From positions 310,001-374,000 of the forward strand of contig NZ_JAPZSC010000016.1 in the NCBI RefSeq assembly GCF_027531545.1: DNA of 64,000 nucleotides, in the 5' to 3' direction. The DNA is from Silanimonas sp. (GTDB lineage: Bacteria; Pseudomonadota; Gammaproteobacteria; Xanthomonadales; Xanthomonadaceae). Positions 9,251-20,535 of the stretch are shown one piece after another; within the stretch, counting starts at the first letter, position 1; each line of letters begins with the position of its first letter. The notes beneath the pieces were generated by a model. It was not told the origin of the DNA and did not search any database. It saw only the letters and a program-made list of their open reading frames with translations. Made by a program: the position numbers and the translations under genes.

Positions 9251-10489
9251 ATGAGCCAGCGTCGCGTCGTCGTCACCGGCATGGGCATCGTCTCGCCCGT
9301 GGGCAACACCCTCGCCAGCGCGTGGGACAACATCCGCAACGGCCGCTCCGGCATCGGGCGCATCACCCACTTCGACCCTTCCGCCTACACCGCGCAGATC
9401 GCGGGTGAGGTGCGCGACTTCGACGTCAAGTCGATCGTGCCGCCGAAGGACGCGAAGAAGATGGACACCTTCATCCACTACGGCCTCGCCGCGTCGTTCC
9501 AGGCGCTGGACGATTCCGGGCTGGCGATCACCGAAGCGAATGCGGAGCGCATCGGCGCGCTGATCGGCTCGGGCATCGGCGGCGTGCGTGGCATCGAGGA
9601 AACCGCCATCGACCTGCACACCGGCGGCCCGCGCAAGGTCTCGCCGTTCTACGTGCCCAGCACCATCATCAACATGCTCCCCGGCCAGCTCTCGCTCATC
9701 AAGGGCCTGAAGGGACCGAATTTCTCCGCCGTCTCGGCCTGCGCCACGGCGAACCACAGCGTCGGCATGGCGATGCGCATGATCCAGTACGGCGACGCCG
9801 ACGTCATGGTGGCCGGTGGCGCCGAGCACGGCTGCACCCCGACCTCGGTCGGCGGCTTCTGCTCGATGCGCGCGCTCTCCACCCGCAACGATGATCCGAC
9901 CCGCGCCTCGCGCCCCTGGGACAAGGACCGCGACGGCTTCGTGCTCGGCGACGGCGCCGGCATCCTCGTTCTCGAAGAGTACGAGCACGCCAAGGCCCGC
10001 GGTGCGCGCATCTACTGCGAGCTCGTCGGCTTCGGCGCCAGCTCCGACGCTTACCACATGACCGCGCCCAGCGAGGGCGGCGAAGGCCCGGCGCGCTGCA
10101 TGGCGGCCGCGTTGAAGGACGCCAAGGCCAATGCCACCGACGTGCAGTACCTCAACGCGCATGGCACCTCGACGCCGCTCGGCGACCTCGCGGAGACGCT
10201 GGCGATGAAGCGCGCCTTCGGTGACCACGCCTACAAGATGATGGTCAGCTCGACGAAGTCGATGACCGGGCACCTGCTGGGTGCCGCGGGCGGCGTCGAG
10301 GCGATCTTCTCGATCATGGCCATGGTCGATGGCGTCGTTCCGCCGACGATCAACCTCGACAATCCCAGCGAGGGCTGCGACCTCGACTACGTGCCGAAGG
10401 TCGCCCGCGACGCCAAGCTCGACCTTGTCGTGTCGAACGGCTTCGGCTTCGGCGGCACCAACGCCACGCTGGTGTTCCGCCGCCTGTGA
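9251..10489 (+). CDS. fabF: 3-oxoacyl-ACP synthase II (KAS II)
   Basis: 412 residues. It elongates acyl-ACP with malonyl-ACP. The Cys-His-His triad is Cys164 (VSACATAN), His304 ([11 protein letters not shown]) and His341 ([10 protein letters not shown]). The AAGGAG at 9237-9242 lies 8 nt before the ATG at 9251; a GTG at 9242 would overlap that ribosome binding site and is rejected. pabB follows after 4 bp. Confidence 0.97.
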   Translation: MSQRRVVVTGMGIVSPVGNTLASAWDNIRNGRSGIGRITHFDPSAYTAQIAGEVRDFDVKSIVPPKDAKKMDTFIHYGLAASFQALDDSGLAITEANAERIGALIGSGIGGVRGIEETAIDLHTGGPRKVSPFYVPSTIINMLPGQLSLIKGLKGPNFSAVSACATANHSVGMAMRMIQYGDADVMVAGGAEHGCTPTSVGGFCSMRALSTRNDDPTRASRPWDKDRDGFVLGDGAGILVLEEYEHAKARGARIYCELVGFGASSDAYHMTAPSEGGEGPARCMAAALKDAKANATDVQYLNAHGTSTPLGDLAETLAMKRAFGDHAYKMMVSSTKSMTGHLLGAAGGVEAIFSIMAMVDGVVPPTINLDNPSEGCDLDYVPKVARDAKLDLVVSNGFGFGGTNATLVFRRL

Positions 10490-10493
10490 CGCC

Positions 10494-11915
10494 ATGAGCG
10501 CGACGGTCCGCGAATTGCCCGCGGGCCTCGACCTGCTCGCGCTGAAGCGCGCCGCGCCGGCGGAGTTTCCGCTGCTGTTGGAATCGGCAGCGCAGGGCGG
10601 AAAGGCGCGCTGGGACCTTCTGCTGGCCGGTGGCGAGAGCGGGCTCTACTTGGGTGCCGATGGCGTGACGCGGCGCGAAAGCGGGCATGCCGTCACCGGT
10701 CGTTTCCTCGATGTCCTCGACCACGCCCAATCGGAACTGCGCGATCGCCTGGCGCGCATCTCCGCCTGCCGGGAGGGCGCCGGCGACGTGTTCGAAGCCG
10801 GGGTGGCGGACCTGCCGTTCCGCGGCGGTTGGGCGCTGTACCTCGGTTACGAACTCGCCGCGCAGGTGGAGCCGAGCCTGCGACTTCCAGCGTTCCGCGG
10901 CGGCTTGCCCGTGGCCGCAGCCCTGTTCTGCCCGGCGGCGGTGCTTCGCGATCGCGCGAGCGGGCGCTGCCTCGCCGTGGCGCTGCCCGGGCATGAGGCG
11001 TGGCTGGCGCGCATCGCGAACGTCGTCGATGGATTGCGACCGGCCGGGGGGGCGCTGCAGGTGGCCAGCGCGTTGCCGAAGCCACGAACGCTCGCCGAAG
11101 ACGCCGACCAGCGCTTCCTCGGCGGCGTGGCGCGCGTGCACGAGTACCTGCGCGCCGGCGATGTGTTCCAAGTGAATCTTTCGCGCGGCTGGCGCGCCGG
11201 TTTCGAGGCATCGCCCGATCCCGTCGCGCTATACGCGGCCCTGCGGCAGGCGAACCCCGCGCCGTTCGCGGGCCTGTTCGCGCTGCCCGGCGGCAGCGTC
11301 GCGAGTTCCTCGCCGGAGCGGCTGGTGTCGGTGCGCGGACGTCGCATCGAGACGCGGCCGATCGCCGGCACGCGTCCGCGTTTCGAGGGCGACGACGACG
11401 CAGCGCGCATCGCCGAGCTGGTTGGCCATCCGAAGGAGCGTGCTGAGCACGTGATGCTGATCGACCTCGAGCGCAACGACCTCGGTCGCGTCTGCGTGCC
11501 GGGCTCGGTGCGCGTCGATGAACTGATGAGCGTCGAGAGCTACGCGCACGTGCACCACATCGTCAGCAATGTGTCCGGCGATCTGCGCGAGGGCGTGACC
11601 GCCGGTCAGGCCATCGCGGCGGTGTTCCCCGGCGGCACCATCACCGGCTGTCCGAAGGTGCGCTGCATGCAGATCATCGCCGAGCTCGAAGGCGAAGGCC
11701 GTGGGCCCTACACGGGCGCGATGGGTTACCTGGACGCCAGCGGCGACATGGATCTCAACATCCTGATCCGCACGCTGTGGACCGACGGTTGCGACGTGGC
11801 CTTCCGCGCCGGCGCGGGCATCGTGGTGGATTCACGCGCGGACAAGGAACTGATGGAGACCCGTGCCAAGGCCCGCGGCCTGCTGCGCGCGCTGGGGCAG
11901 GGCGATGGGGGCTGA
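10494..11915 (+). CDS. pabB: Aminodeoxychorismate synthase component I-like protein
   Basis: 473 residues, chorismate-binding fold. It should aminate chorismate to 4-amino-4-deoxychorismate for folate synthesis, with ammonia from a PabA glutaminase. AGDVFQVNLS (221-230), the PIAGTRPR motif (289-296) and PGGTITGCPK are visible. The nucleophilic lysine of the classical PabB PIKGT motif is alanine here (Ala291), as in anthranilate synthases, and an LLES segment (28-31) is also TrpE-like. The next gene is pabC with an overlapping start, which supports a folate role. An alternative is an anthranilate synthase component I, but trpE would normally be with trp genes. Confidence 0.82.
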   Translation: MSATVRELPAGLDLLALKRAAPAEFPLLLESAAQGGKARWDLLLAGGESGLYLGADGVTRRESGHAVTGRFLDVLDHAQSELRDRLARISACREGAGDVFEAGVADLPFRGGWALYLGYELAAQVEPSLRLPAFRGGLPVAAALFCPAAVLRDRASGRCLAVALPGHEAWLARIANVVDGLRPAGGALQVASALPKPRTLAEDADQRFLGGVARVHEYLRAGDVFQVNLSRGWRAGFEASPDPVALYAALRQANPAPFAGLFALPGGSVASSSPERLVSVRGRRIETRPIAGTRPRFEGDDDAARIAELVGHPKERAEHVMLIDLERNDLGRVCVPGSVRVDELMSVESYAHVHHIVSNVSGDLREGVTAGQAIAAVFPGGTITGCPKVRCMQIIAELEGEGRGPYTGAMGYLDASGDMDLNILIRTLWTDGCDVAFRAGAGIVVDSRADKELMETRAKARGLLRALGQGDGG

Positions 11916-12693
11916 GGCCATCGACCGCGGCCTCGCCTACGGCGACGGCCTGTTCGAGACGATGCGCGCGCACCGCGGCACCCTGCCATGGTGGCCTCGG
12001 CATCGTGCGCGCCTGACGGCCGGTGCGGGCCGGCTCGGGATCACCATGCCTTCGGATGCGGCGCTGGACGCCGCCTTGTCCGCTGCGCTGGATGCCACCC
12101 CCAACGGCGTCATCAAGCTGATCCTCACCCGCGGCTGCGGCGGGCGGGGCTACGCGCCGACGACGGGAGCCGAGCCGACGCTGATCGTCACGTCGTCGGA
12201 AGGGCCCGCCGCATCGGTCGAGCCTTTGGCGGTGGACCTGCTGTCCCTGCGCCTCGGCGTGCAGCCCGCGCTCGCGGGCATGAAGCACCTCAATCGCCTC
12301 GAGCAGGTCCTCGGGGCCGGCGAGGCCGCCGAGCGCGGACTGGATGACGGCCTGATGGCCGACGCGGACGGATTCCTCACCTGCAGCACGCGCGCCAACC
12401 TGTTCGCCCGCCTCGACGGGCGTTGGATCACGCCGCCGGTCGATCGCGCCGGCGTGGCCGGCGTGGCGCGCGGCGTGCTGCTGGACGCCTGGTCGCCACC
12501 GGGCGGGCTTCACGTGATGCCCTTGCTGATGGCCGTCTTGCCGCGCGTCGATGCGCTGCTGCTGAGCAATGCCGTGCGGGGTATCCTGCCGGTCGGCCGC
12601 TGCGGCGCATGGGCGCTCGATCCGCGGCCGGTGGGCTTCGCCGAGGCCCGCGCCGCGCTGGCGGCGTCCCATCCCGCTTTCCGCGAGTCCTGA
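11905..12693 (+). CDS. pabC: Aminodeoxychorismate lyase
   Basis: 262 residues, fold-type IV PLP enzyme that converts aminodeoxychorismate to 4-aminobenzoate and pyruvate. The PLP lysine is Lys127 in GMKHLNRLEQ; DRGLAYGDGLFETM at residues 7-20 is the usual N-terminal motif. The ATG at 11905 overlaps the end of pabB by 11 nt. The start fits the family start, whereas the frame further upstream lies inside pabB. Confidence 0.93.
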   Translation: MGAEAIDRGLAYGDGLFETMRAHRGTLPWWPRHRARLTAGAGRLGITMPSDAALDAALSAALDATPNGVIKLILTRGCGGRGYAPTTGAEPTLIVTSSEGPAASVEPLAVDLLSLRLGVQPALAGMKHLNRLEQVLGAGEAAERGLDDGLMADADGFLTCSTRANLFARLDGRWITPPVDRAGVAGVARGVLLDAWSPPGGLHVMPLLMAVLPRVDALLLSNAVRGILPVGRCGAWALDPRPVGFAEARAALAASHPAFRES

Positions 12694-13724
12694 TGCGTTC
12701 CCTGCTGCGCAAGCTCTTCCGCTTCCTGTTCAAGCTCGGCCTCGTGCTGGCCCTCGTTGCGGCCGTCGGCGGCTACTTCGCGTGGCGACACTTCGAGGCC
12801 TTCGCCGACGCGCCAACTGGGGCGCCGGGAGGCACCACGGTGGTCGTCGCGCGCGGCGATTCCTTCGTGCAGGTGCTGGGCAAGCTGCGCGCTGTCGGCG
12901 TCGAGGCCGGCCACGACCTCGAATGGAAGGTCCTCGCCACCCGCATGCAGGCGCTGCCGCGCATCCAGGTCGGTGAATACGCCCTCGACCCGGCGCTGAC
13001 GCCGCGCCAGCTGATCGAGAAACTCGTGCGTGGCGATGTCATCCGCTATCGCTTCACGATCGTCGAGGGCTGGTCGATGCGCGACCTTCGCGCCGCGCTT
13101 GCCCGCGATGCCGTGCTGGAGGACGACCTCTCGGCGCTCGACGACGTCGAGTTGATGCTGGCGCTGGGGCGCGAGGGCGTGCCGGCCGAAGGGCGCTTCC
13201 TGCCCGAGACCTACCTGTTCACCCGCGGCGAGACGACGGTCTCGTTGCTCGACCAGGCGGCGGATGCGATGGATGCGGCCTTGGCCGACGCTTGGGCGGC
13301 CCGCCAGCCCGACCTGCCGCTCGACTCCCCCGAGCAGCTGCTGACCTTGGCCTCGATCGTCGAGAAGGAAACCGGCAAAGCCAGCGAGCGCCCGGAGATC
13401 GCCGGCGTGTTCGTGCGCCGGCTGCGCATCGGCATGCGACTGCAGACCGACCCCACCGTGATCTACGGCCTCGGGGCGGCCTTCGACGGCAATCTGCGCC
13501 GCCGCGATCTCGAGACCGACACGCCGTTCAACACCTACACGCGCTTCGGCCTGCCGCCGCACGCCATCGCCATGCCGGGCCGGGCGGCGCTGATGGCCGC
13601 CGCGCAGCCCCTCGATGGCGAGACGCTGTACTTCGTCGCCCGCGGCGACGGCAGCCACCAGTTCTCGCGCACTTATGCCGAGCACCGGCGGGCCGTCGTG
13701 CGTTACCAGCTCGGCGGACGCTGA
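12693..13724 (+). CDS. mltG: Endolytic murein transglycosylase
   Basis: 343 residues. The N-terminal membrane anchor (about residues 12-30) precedes a LysM-like region and the YceG/MltG catalytic domain with the SIVEKET segment (catalytic Glu) and LQTDPTVIYGLG. It cleaves nascent glycan strands at the periplasmic face of the inner membrane and helps set strand length. The start overlaps the pabC stop (TGATG) and tmk follows after 2 bp. Confidence 0.94.
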   Translation: MRSLLRKLFRFLFKLGLVLALVAAVGGYFAWRHFEAFADAPTGAPGGTTVVVARGDSFVQVLGKLRAVGVEAGHDLEWKVLATRMQALPRIQVGEYALDPALTPRQLIEKLVRGDVIRYRFTIVEGWSMRDLRAALARDAVLEDDLSALDDVELMLALGREGVPAEGRFLPETYLFTRGETTVSLLDQAADAMDAALADAWAARQPDLPLDSPEQLLTLASIVEKETGKASERPEIAGVFVRRLRIGMRLQTDPTVIYGLGAAFDGNLRRRDLETDTPFNTYTRFGLPPHAIAMPGRAALMAAAQPLDGETLYFVARGDGSHQFSRTYAEHRRAVVRYQLGGR

Positions 13725-13726
13725 AG

Positions 13727-14389
13727 ATGACGGACACGATGACGCCGCATGCCCTGCGCCGCGGCGCCCTGATCAGCCTCGAAGGCGGCGAGGGCGCGGG
13801 CAAGACCACCGTGCTCGTCGCCTTGCGGGCGCGCCTCGAAGCGCGCGGCCATGCCGTCGTCGGCACGCGCGAGCCCGGCGGCACGCCGGCGGGCGAAGCC
13901 ATCCGTGCGCTGCTGCTCGATCCCGCGCAGCCGCTGGTGCCGAACACGGAGCTGCTGCTGATGTTCGCGTCGCGCGCGCAGCTCGTCGAGACGCTGGTGG
14001 AGCCGGCGCTCGCGCGCGGCGACATGGTGCTGGCCGATCGCTTCACCGATGCCAGCTTCGCCTATCAGGGCGGTGGCCGCGGTCTGCCGATGGGCCTGAT
14101 CGCCGACCTTGAGCGGGCCTTCGTCGGTCGCATGCCCGACTTCACCCTGCTGCTCGACCTCGATGTGCAGGCCGGTCTCGCGCGTGCGCGATCGCGCGGT
14201 GCCCCTGCGGACCGCATCGAACGCGAGAAGGACGAGTTCTTCGAGCGCGTGCGCGGTGCCTACCGTGCCCGCGCGGCGGCGCAGCCGCAGCGCATCGGCG
14301 TGGTCGATGCGTCGCAGCCGGTCGAGGCCGTCGTGCAGGACGCCTGTGCCGCGTTGGACGCCTTCCTCGATCGCTGGAACGCGCCGTGA
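13727..14389 (+). CDS. tmk: Thymidylate kinase
   Basis: 220 residues. It phosphorylates dTMP to dTDP. The P-loop GGEGAGKTT (20-28), the REPGGTPAGE motif and ADRFTDASFAYQGGGRG are all present. A second in-frame ATG at 13739 is possible. mltG ends 2 nt upstream and holB starts inside the tmk stop (GTGA), consistent with one operon. Confidence 0.96.
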   Translation: MTDTMTPHALRRGALISLEGGEGAGKTTVLVALRARLEARGHAVVGTREPGGTPAGEAIRALLLDPAQPLVPNTELLLMFASRAQLVETLVEPALARGDMVLADRFTDASFAYQGGGRGLPMGLIADLERAFVGRMPDFTLLLDLDVQAGLARARSRGAPADRIEREKDEFFERVRGAYRARAAAQPQRIGVVDASQPVEAVVQDACAALDAFLDRWNAP

Positions 14390-15369
14390 GCCTCGCGCCT
14401 TGGCAACAGCAGCGGCTCGACAGCGCCCTGGCGGCCTGGCGCGTCGGACGGCTCGGCCACGCGCAGTTGCTCTGCGGCCCGGAGCAGCTCGGCAAGCGCG
14501 CCGTGGCTGACGCGCTTGCCGCGAGATTGCTCTGCGATGCGCCGAAAGACGAGCCGCCCTGCGGTCGCTGCCGCGGTTGCACTTTGCGCGAGGCGGGCAC
14601 GCATCCGGATTTCCGGATCATCACGTTCGAAGAGAACGCGAACACCGGCAAGCTCCGCACCGAGTTGGTGATCGACCAGGTGCGCGCCCTGAGCGGCTCG
14701 ATGCAGATGACCTCGCAGCGCGGCGGCGCGCAGTTGGTGCTGATCGACCCTGCCGATGCCCTGAACAACTCCGCGGCCAACGCGCTGCTGAAGACGCTCG
14801 AGGAACCCGCCGACAACCGCTTCCTGCTCCTCGTGAGCGCCGCGCCGCAGCGCCTGCCCGCGACCATCCGCAGCCGCTGCCAGCGCATCGAGTTCTCGGT
14901 CCCCGAGCGCGAGGTCGCGCTGTGCTGGCTGGAAACCCAGGGCCATCCCGCGGCGCGCGCCAGCGAGGCGCTCGACGCCGCGCAGGGCCATCCGGGCCTC
15001 GCCGATGCGTGGCTGCGCGCCGGGCATCTCGCCTTGCGCGACACCACGCTGAAGGAGTGGGCGGGCGTCGCCCGCGGGATCGCCTCGCCGCTGGGGATCG
15101 CGCAACTGTGGATGTCCGAACCCGCCCTCGCGTCGCTGCGCCTGCGCTTCGTGGCCGATGCGGCGGTCGCGCTCGCGCGCGGGATCGCCGGGGCACCCGC
15201 CGTGGCCGGATTGACCCCGCCCGCCGATGTGGACAAGCTGGCGTCGTGGTTTGACCAGCTGAATCGCCTGCGCCTGCAGCTGTCCGCCCCGCTCAAGCAT
15301 GAATTGGCCCTCGCGGGCCTGCTCGCCGAGTGGCGCGGCCTGATGGCGACAACGGAGACACGTCGATGA
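14386..15369 (+). CDS. holB: DNA polymerase III delta' subunit
   Basis: 327 residues, starting at a GTG that overlaps the tmk stop. It is a clamp-loader subunit with a RecA-like fold: an N-terminal LLCGPEQLGKRAVAD segment replaces a full P-loop. A cysteine-rich zinc element follows (CGRCRGCTLREAGTHPD), and the central segment (LIDPADALNNSAANALLKTLEEP) is typical. pilZ begins before the stop, so translation is coupled. Confidence 0.94.
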   Translation: MSLAPWQQQRLDSALAAWRVGRLGHAQLLCGPEQLGKRAVADALAARLLCDAPKDEPPCGRCRGCTLREAGTHPDFRIITFEENANTGKLRTELVIDQVRALSGSMQMTSQRGGAQLVLIDPADALNNSAANALLKTLEEPADNRFLLLVSAAPQRLPATIRSRCQRIEFSVPEREVALCWLETQGHPAARASEALDAAQGHPGLADAWLRAGHLALRDTTLKEWAGVARGIASPLGIAQLWMSEPALASLRLRFVADAAVALARGIAGAPAVAGLTPPADVDKLASWFDQLNRLRLQLSAPLKHELALAGLLAEWRGLMATTETRR

Positions 15370-15722
15370 TCGGAGCCGGTGGTGCCCGCCAGGGCATTCT
15401 TTCCCTCGCCATCAAGGACAAGGGCTCGTTGCACACGTCCTACATGTCCTTCCTGCGAGGCGGCGGGCTGTTCGTGCCGACGACCAAGCGCTACCAGATC
15501 GGCGACGAGGTCTTCCTGCTGCTGACGCTGCTCGACGACAAGGACCGCCTGCCGGTGGCCGGCAAGGTCGTGTGGATCACCCCGACGGGCGCGCAGGGCG
15601 GCCGTGCTGCCGGGATCGGCGTGCAGTTCGCCGAAACGCCCGAGGCCGAGATGGTGAAGGGCAAGATCGAAACCCACCTCGCCGGCATCATCGATTCCGA
15701 CAAGCCGACCGCGACGATGTGA
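15366..15722 (+). CDS. pilZ: Type IV pilus assembly protein PilZ
   Basis: 118 residues, the PilZ-domain protein found next to holB in Pseudomonas and Xanthomonas and needed for pilus assembly through PilB and FimX contacts. The c-di-GMP-binding RxxxR and [DN]xSxxG motifs of canonical PilZ domains are not present: the second motif position reads LRGGGLFVP. It therefore probably works by protein contact rather than by binding c-di-GMP. The ATG at 15366 overlaps holB by 4 nt. Confidence 0.93.
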   Translation: MIGAGGARQGILSLAIKDKGSLHTSYMSFLRGGGLFVPTTKRYQIGDEVFLLLTLLDDKDRLPVAGKVVWITPTGAQGGRAAGIGVQFAETPEAEMVKGKIETHLAGIIDSDKPTATM

Positions 15723-15724
15723 CC

Positions 15725-15741
15725 CGCGCGCTCAGCGCGCG
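15725..15741. repeat. CGCGCGC inverted repeat between convergent stops
   Basis: CGCGCGC (15725-15731) and GCGCGCG (15735-15741) flank a 3-nt loop that is the stop codon of the minus-strand gene. It could fold in both transcripts and separate the convergent units, but there is no T-run on either side. Confidence 0.35.
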
Positions 15742-16130
15742 AGGTAGGGCCCGAAGAACGTGAACAGCGCGATGATGATCACGATCATCATCAGCAGCAC
15801 CGTGCGCAGGCGTCGCGGATCGATGCGGCCTTTCTTTTCTTCGCGCTGCTGGAACTGAAGCTCCTGCGGGAGATAGCTCTCGCGCTGGCCGGGGTCCATC
15901 AGCCCGGCCTCGCGCAGCAGCCGGCGCGCTTCTGGCAGGTCGCCGTTGTGGGTGACGTAGAGCACCGCGGCCTTCGCGGAATCCGGCGTCTCGCGGAAGC
16001 TGAAATTCCGCCGCCGGCCGCCCTTGTAGGAGCGGCCGTTCTGGATGCTGGTCTCGATGCCGGCCCCGTTGAGCAGGGTCGCCGCGCCTTCGACCTGTTC
16101 GACGCGCAGCGAGCGGTAAACCTCGCGCAT
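15732..16130 (-). CDS. DUF2007-like protein with C-terminal membrane anchor
   Basis: 132 residues. The N-terminal half (REVYRSLRVEQVEGAATLLNGAGIET) resembles the PII-like DUF2007 'putative signal-transducing' fold. The middle is charged and a C-terminal hydrophobic segment (about 108-127) would anchor it with the bulk in the cytoplasm. It overlaps the tesB stop (ATGA) and is probably co-translated with it. Related small proteins in xanthomonads carry vague names such as 'pathogenicity-like'; I would not assign a role. Confidence 0.75.
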   Translation of the reverse strand: MREVYRSLRVEQVEGAATLLNGAGIETSIQNGRSYKGGRRRNFSFRETPDSAKAAVLYVTHNGDLPEARRLLREAGLMDPGQRESYLPQELQFQQREEKKGRIDPRRLRTVLLMMIVIIIALFTFFGPYLAR

Positions 16131-17002
16131 CAGTCCTCGCCCTCGACGATGCGGATCATGCCTTCCTGCGCGGTACTGGCCACAAGGCGGCCGTCGCGCG
16201 AATAGATGCTGCCGCGGCCGAGGCCGCGCGCGCCTTGGGCCGTCGGGCTATCGAGCGCATACAGCAGCCAGTCGTCGGCGCGGAACGGGCGATGGAACCA
16301 CATCGCGTGGTCGATCGATGCCATCTGCACGCGCGGGTCGTAGTAGCTGATGCCGTGCGGCAGGGTGGCGGTGCCGAGCAGGTGGAAATCCGACGCGTAG
16401 GCGAGCAGCGCGCGGTGCAGCAGGGGCGTGTCGTCCACCCGGTCGATCAGCCGGAACCAGACCTGCTGGTAGGGCGGGCGCTTGGCCGGCTTCAGTTCAT
16501 CGCGCGGATAGACGGGGCGCACCTCGAACGGCACCTGCCGCGACAGCCAGCGCTGCATCATCGGCGGGAGCTTGGCGAGCAGCTCGGGGGCGGGCATGAC
16601 CATGGGCTCGAGGTCTTCCGGATCGGGGACCTCGGGCTTGTTGATCTGGTGCTCGGCGCCCGGCTCCTCGATGTGGAACGAGCTGGCGAACACGCAGATC
16701 GGCTGGCCGTGCTGGATGGCGGTCACCCGTCGCGTGCTGAAGCTGCGGCCGTCGCGCGTGCGGTCGACGGAATAGACGATCGGCGCTTCGATGTCGCCCG
16801 GACGCAGGAAATAGGCGTGCAGGGAGTTCACGTGCCGGGCCGCGTCTACCGTGGCCTGCGCGGCGGCCAGGGCCTGCCCCATCACCTGCCCGCCGAACAC
16901 GAATTTCGTGCCGATGTCGCGGCTCTGGCCGCGGTAGAGGTTGTCCTCGAGGCGCTCCAGCTGAAGCAGCTGGACGAGGTCGGCGACGACGGGGTGGGTC
17001 AT
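16130..17002 (-). CDS. tesB: Acyl-CoA thioesterase II
   Basis: 290 residues, the normal TesB length, with two hot-dog domains. YASDFHLLGTATLPH and SIDHAMWFHRPFRADDWLLY are recognisable TesB segments, and an STAQEGMIRI-type tail closes the protein. It hydrolyses medium- and long-chain acyl-CoA to free fatty acid and CoA. On the minus strand a TATACT box (17038-17033) lies about 30 bp before the start and may be the -10. The GCCCTG-TT-CAGGGC inverted repeat (17045-17058) lies just upstream of that box and includes the stop of the AmpD-like gene. Confidence 0.95.
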   Translation of the reverse strand: MTHPVVADLVQLLQLERLEDNLYRGQSRDIGTKFVFGGQVMGQALAAAQATVDAARHVNSLHAYFLRPGDIEAPIVYSVDRTRDGRSFSTRRVTAIQHGQPICVFASSFHIEEPGAEHQINKPEVPDPEDLEPMVMPAPELLAKLPPMMQRWLSRQVPFEVRPVYPRDELKPAKRPPYQQVWFRLIDRVDDTPLLHRALLAYASDFHLLGTATLPHGISYYDPRVQMASIDHAMWFHRPFRADDWLLYALDSPTAQGARGLGRGSIYSRDGRLVASTAQEGMIRIVEGED

Positions 17003-17051
17003 GGCGGCAGGGGTGTTGGCTCGCGGCCGCGAAGTATAGCGTTCGCCCTGT

Positions 17052-17618
17052 TCAGGGCTTCAGGCGCTCCAGCCCACAGGCCTCGAGCACCTGTGCCCAC
17101 GGAAACAGCGGCCCGGGATCGCGTTTGCGCCACACCGTGAGTGTCGGGTCGTCGCTGGCTTCCACCAGCGCGGTGTCGAGGTCTTCGTGGCCGGCGATGA
17201 AGCGGAGGGACGGGAAGCGCTCGCGCAGCTCGGCCAGCAGCGCGAGAAGCGCGGCGATCTGGGCTTCGGTGTAGGGCTCGTCCAGCGCCTGGTGGCGGCT
17301 GTCGTACCAGTGCGGGTAGCGGCCGGTGTTGACGATCTCGACGCCGATCGAGCGAGGGTTCCATCCCCGCACGTGGTTGGCGATGCGCTCGGGTTCGACG
17401 TAGCAAACCAGCGTGCCGTCGCGGTCGATGTAGTAGTGGCCGCAGGCGCCGGTGCCAGTATCGGGGTAGAGCACGCGCTCGCCGAATTCACGCGCGCTGG
17501 CGAGCGTGGGCGTCTCGGTGCAGTGCATGACCACGAGGTCGATGCGGGCGGGGTCGCGTCGCGGCAGGCGCTCGGTGTAGGGCAGCGGCTGGTAGGGCGC
17601 GGAGTCAGGGTCGGCCAT
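17052..17618 (-). CDS. AmpD-like N-acetylmuramoyl-L-alanine amidase
   Basis: 188 residues, Amidase_2 fold. Candidate zinc ligands are the His in VVMHCTETPT near the N-terminus and the His in FIAGHEDLD near the C-terminus; YYIDRDG and GVEIVNTGRY are family motifs. There is no signal peptide, so it may act on imported anhydromuropeptides in the cytoplasm as AmpD does; nagZ, the other step of that route, is at 43342. The ATG at 17618 was chosen because upstream sequence lies in the divergent hydrolase. Its promoter may lie in the GATGCTAGCATC palindrome. Confidence 0.85.
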   Translation of the reverse strand: MADPDSAPYQPLPYTERLPRRDPARIDLVVMHCTETPTLASAREFGERVLYPDTGTGACGHYYIDRDGTLVCYVEPERIANHVRGWNPRSIGVEIVNTGRYPHWYDSRHQALDEPYTEAQIAALLALLAELRERFPSLRFIAGHEDLDTALVEASDDPTLTVWRKRDPGPLFPWAQVLEACGLERLKP

Positions 17619-17624
17619 GGGCCG

Positions 17625-17636
17625 GATGCTAGCATC
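17625..17636. promoter_or_regulatory. 12-bp perfect palindrome between divergent amidase and hydrolase genes
   Basis: GATGCTAGCATC. Each strand contains TAGCAT, a fair -10 box. On the minus strand this would place the transcription start at the amidase ATG (leaderless); on the plus strand about 40 nt before the hydrolase. It may be a back-to-back promoter core or an operator. Confidence 0.35.
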
Positions 17637-17681
17637 GCGACCCTTGGCGCCCTGGCGCCGCGCTTCACGAGTGGACCCCGC

Positions 17682-18244
17682 ATGGCCCGAGGCCACGTCA
17701 TCCTGTCGCATGGCCTCGAAAGCGGCCCCGAGGCCACCAAGGTCTCGGCCTTGGCGCAGGTCGCCGAACACCTCGGCTGGACCCATGAACGCCCGGACTA
17801 TCGCGACCTCGATGCCGGCCGTCGCCCCGAGGACATCGCGGCGCGCGTTGCGCGGCTGCAGGCGCTCGCTCGCGCCCACATCGGGCCGCTGGTGCTGGCC
17901 GGTTCGAGCATGGGCGCCTTCATCAGTGGCGAAGTGGCGGGGCATTTCGCGGGCAGCGGCGACGGCGCGTCATCCACCGGACCGACGCTGTTGGGCCTGT
18001 TCCTGATGGCGCCGCCGATCGCCATGCCGGGCTGGTGGCCGACCCCGCTGCAGGCGCCGGCCTCCCTTCCGACGATGGTGGTGCACGGTTGGGACGACGA
18101 ATTGATCCCGGCCGCCGCGGTGATCGACTGGTGCGCCGCCCGCAAGGCCGAGCTCCGGCTGGTGGATGATTCGCATCGCCTCGCCGCGCACGTCGAGTAC
18201 AGCGCGAGCGCTTTCGCCGACCTTCTGAAGCGGGTGGACGCCTG

Positions 18245-18245
<1 letters not shown>
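17682..18245 (+). CDS. Small alpha/beta hydrolase
   Basis: 187 residues. [12 protein letters not shown] near the N-terminus is the oxyanion-hole HG region. AGSSMGAF is the nucleophile elbow (Ser in G-S-S-M-G), [11 protein letters not shown] gives the acid, and DDSHRLAAH gives the His. This is the complete triad of a YqiA/RsbQ-like serine hydrolase without a signal peptide; the substrate is unknown. The start follows the divergent palindrome and the stop overlaps the rlmKL start (TGATG). Confidence 0.82.
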
Positions 18246-20413
<2,168 letters not shown>

Positions 20414-20440
20414 GCGCGACCACGGGACGAAGCGGGAAGG

Positions 20441-20468
20441 CCCTTGGGGGGCGAGACCCAGCCAAGGG
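20441..20468 (+). repeat. Stem-loop between rlmKL and the methyltransferase gene
   Basis: CCCTTGG (20441-20447) pairs with CCAAGGG (20462-20468), and an inner GGG/CCC can extend the stem. There is no T-run, so this is a weak termination candidate or simply a structured leader. Confidence 0.3.
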
Positions 20469-20535
20469 GAGGCGTAACGCCAGTGAAGGCCCCGCCGTGG
20501 CATGCTGGCGCACCCGCTTACCGATCCGGCCATCC

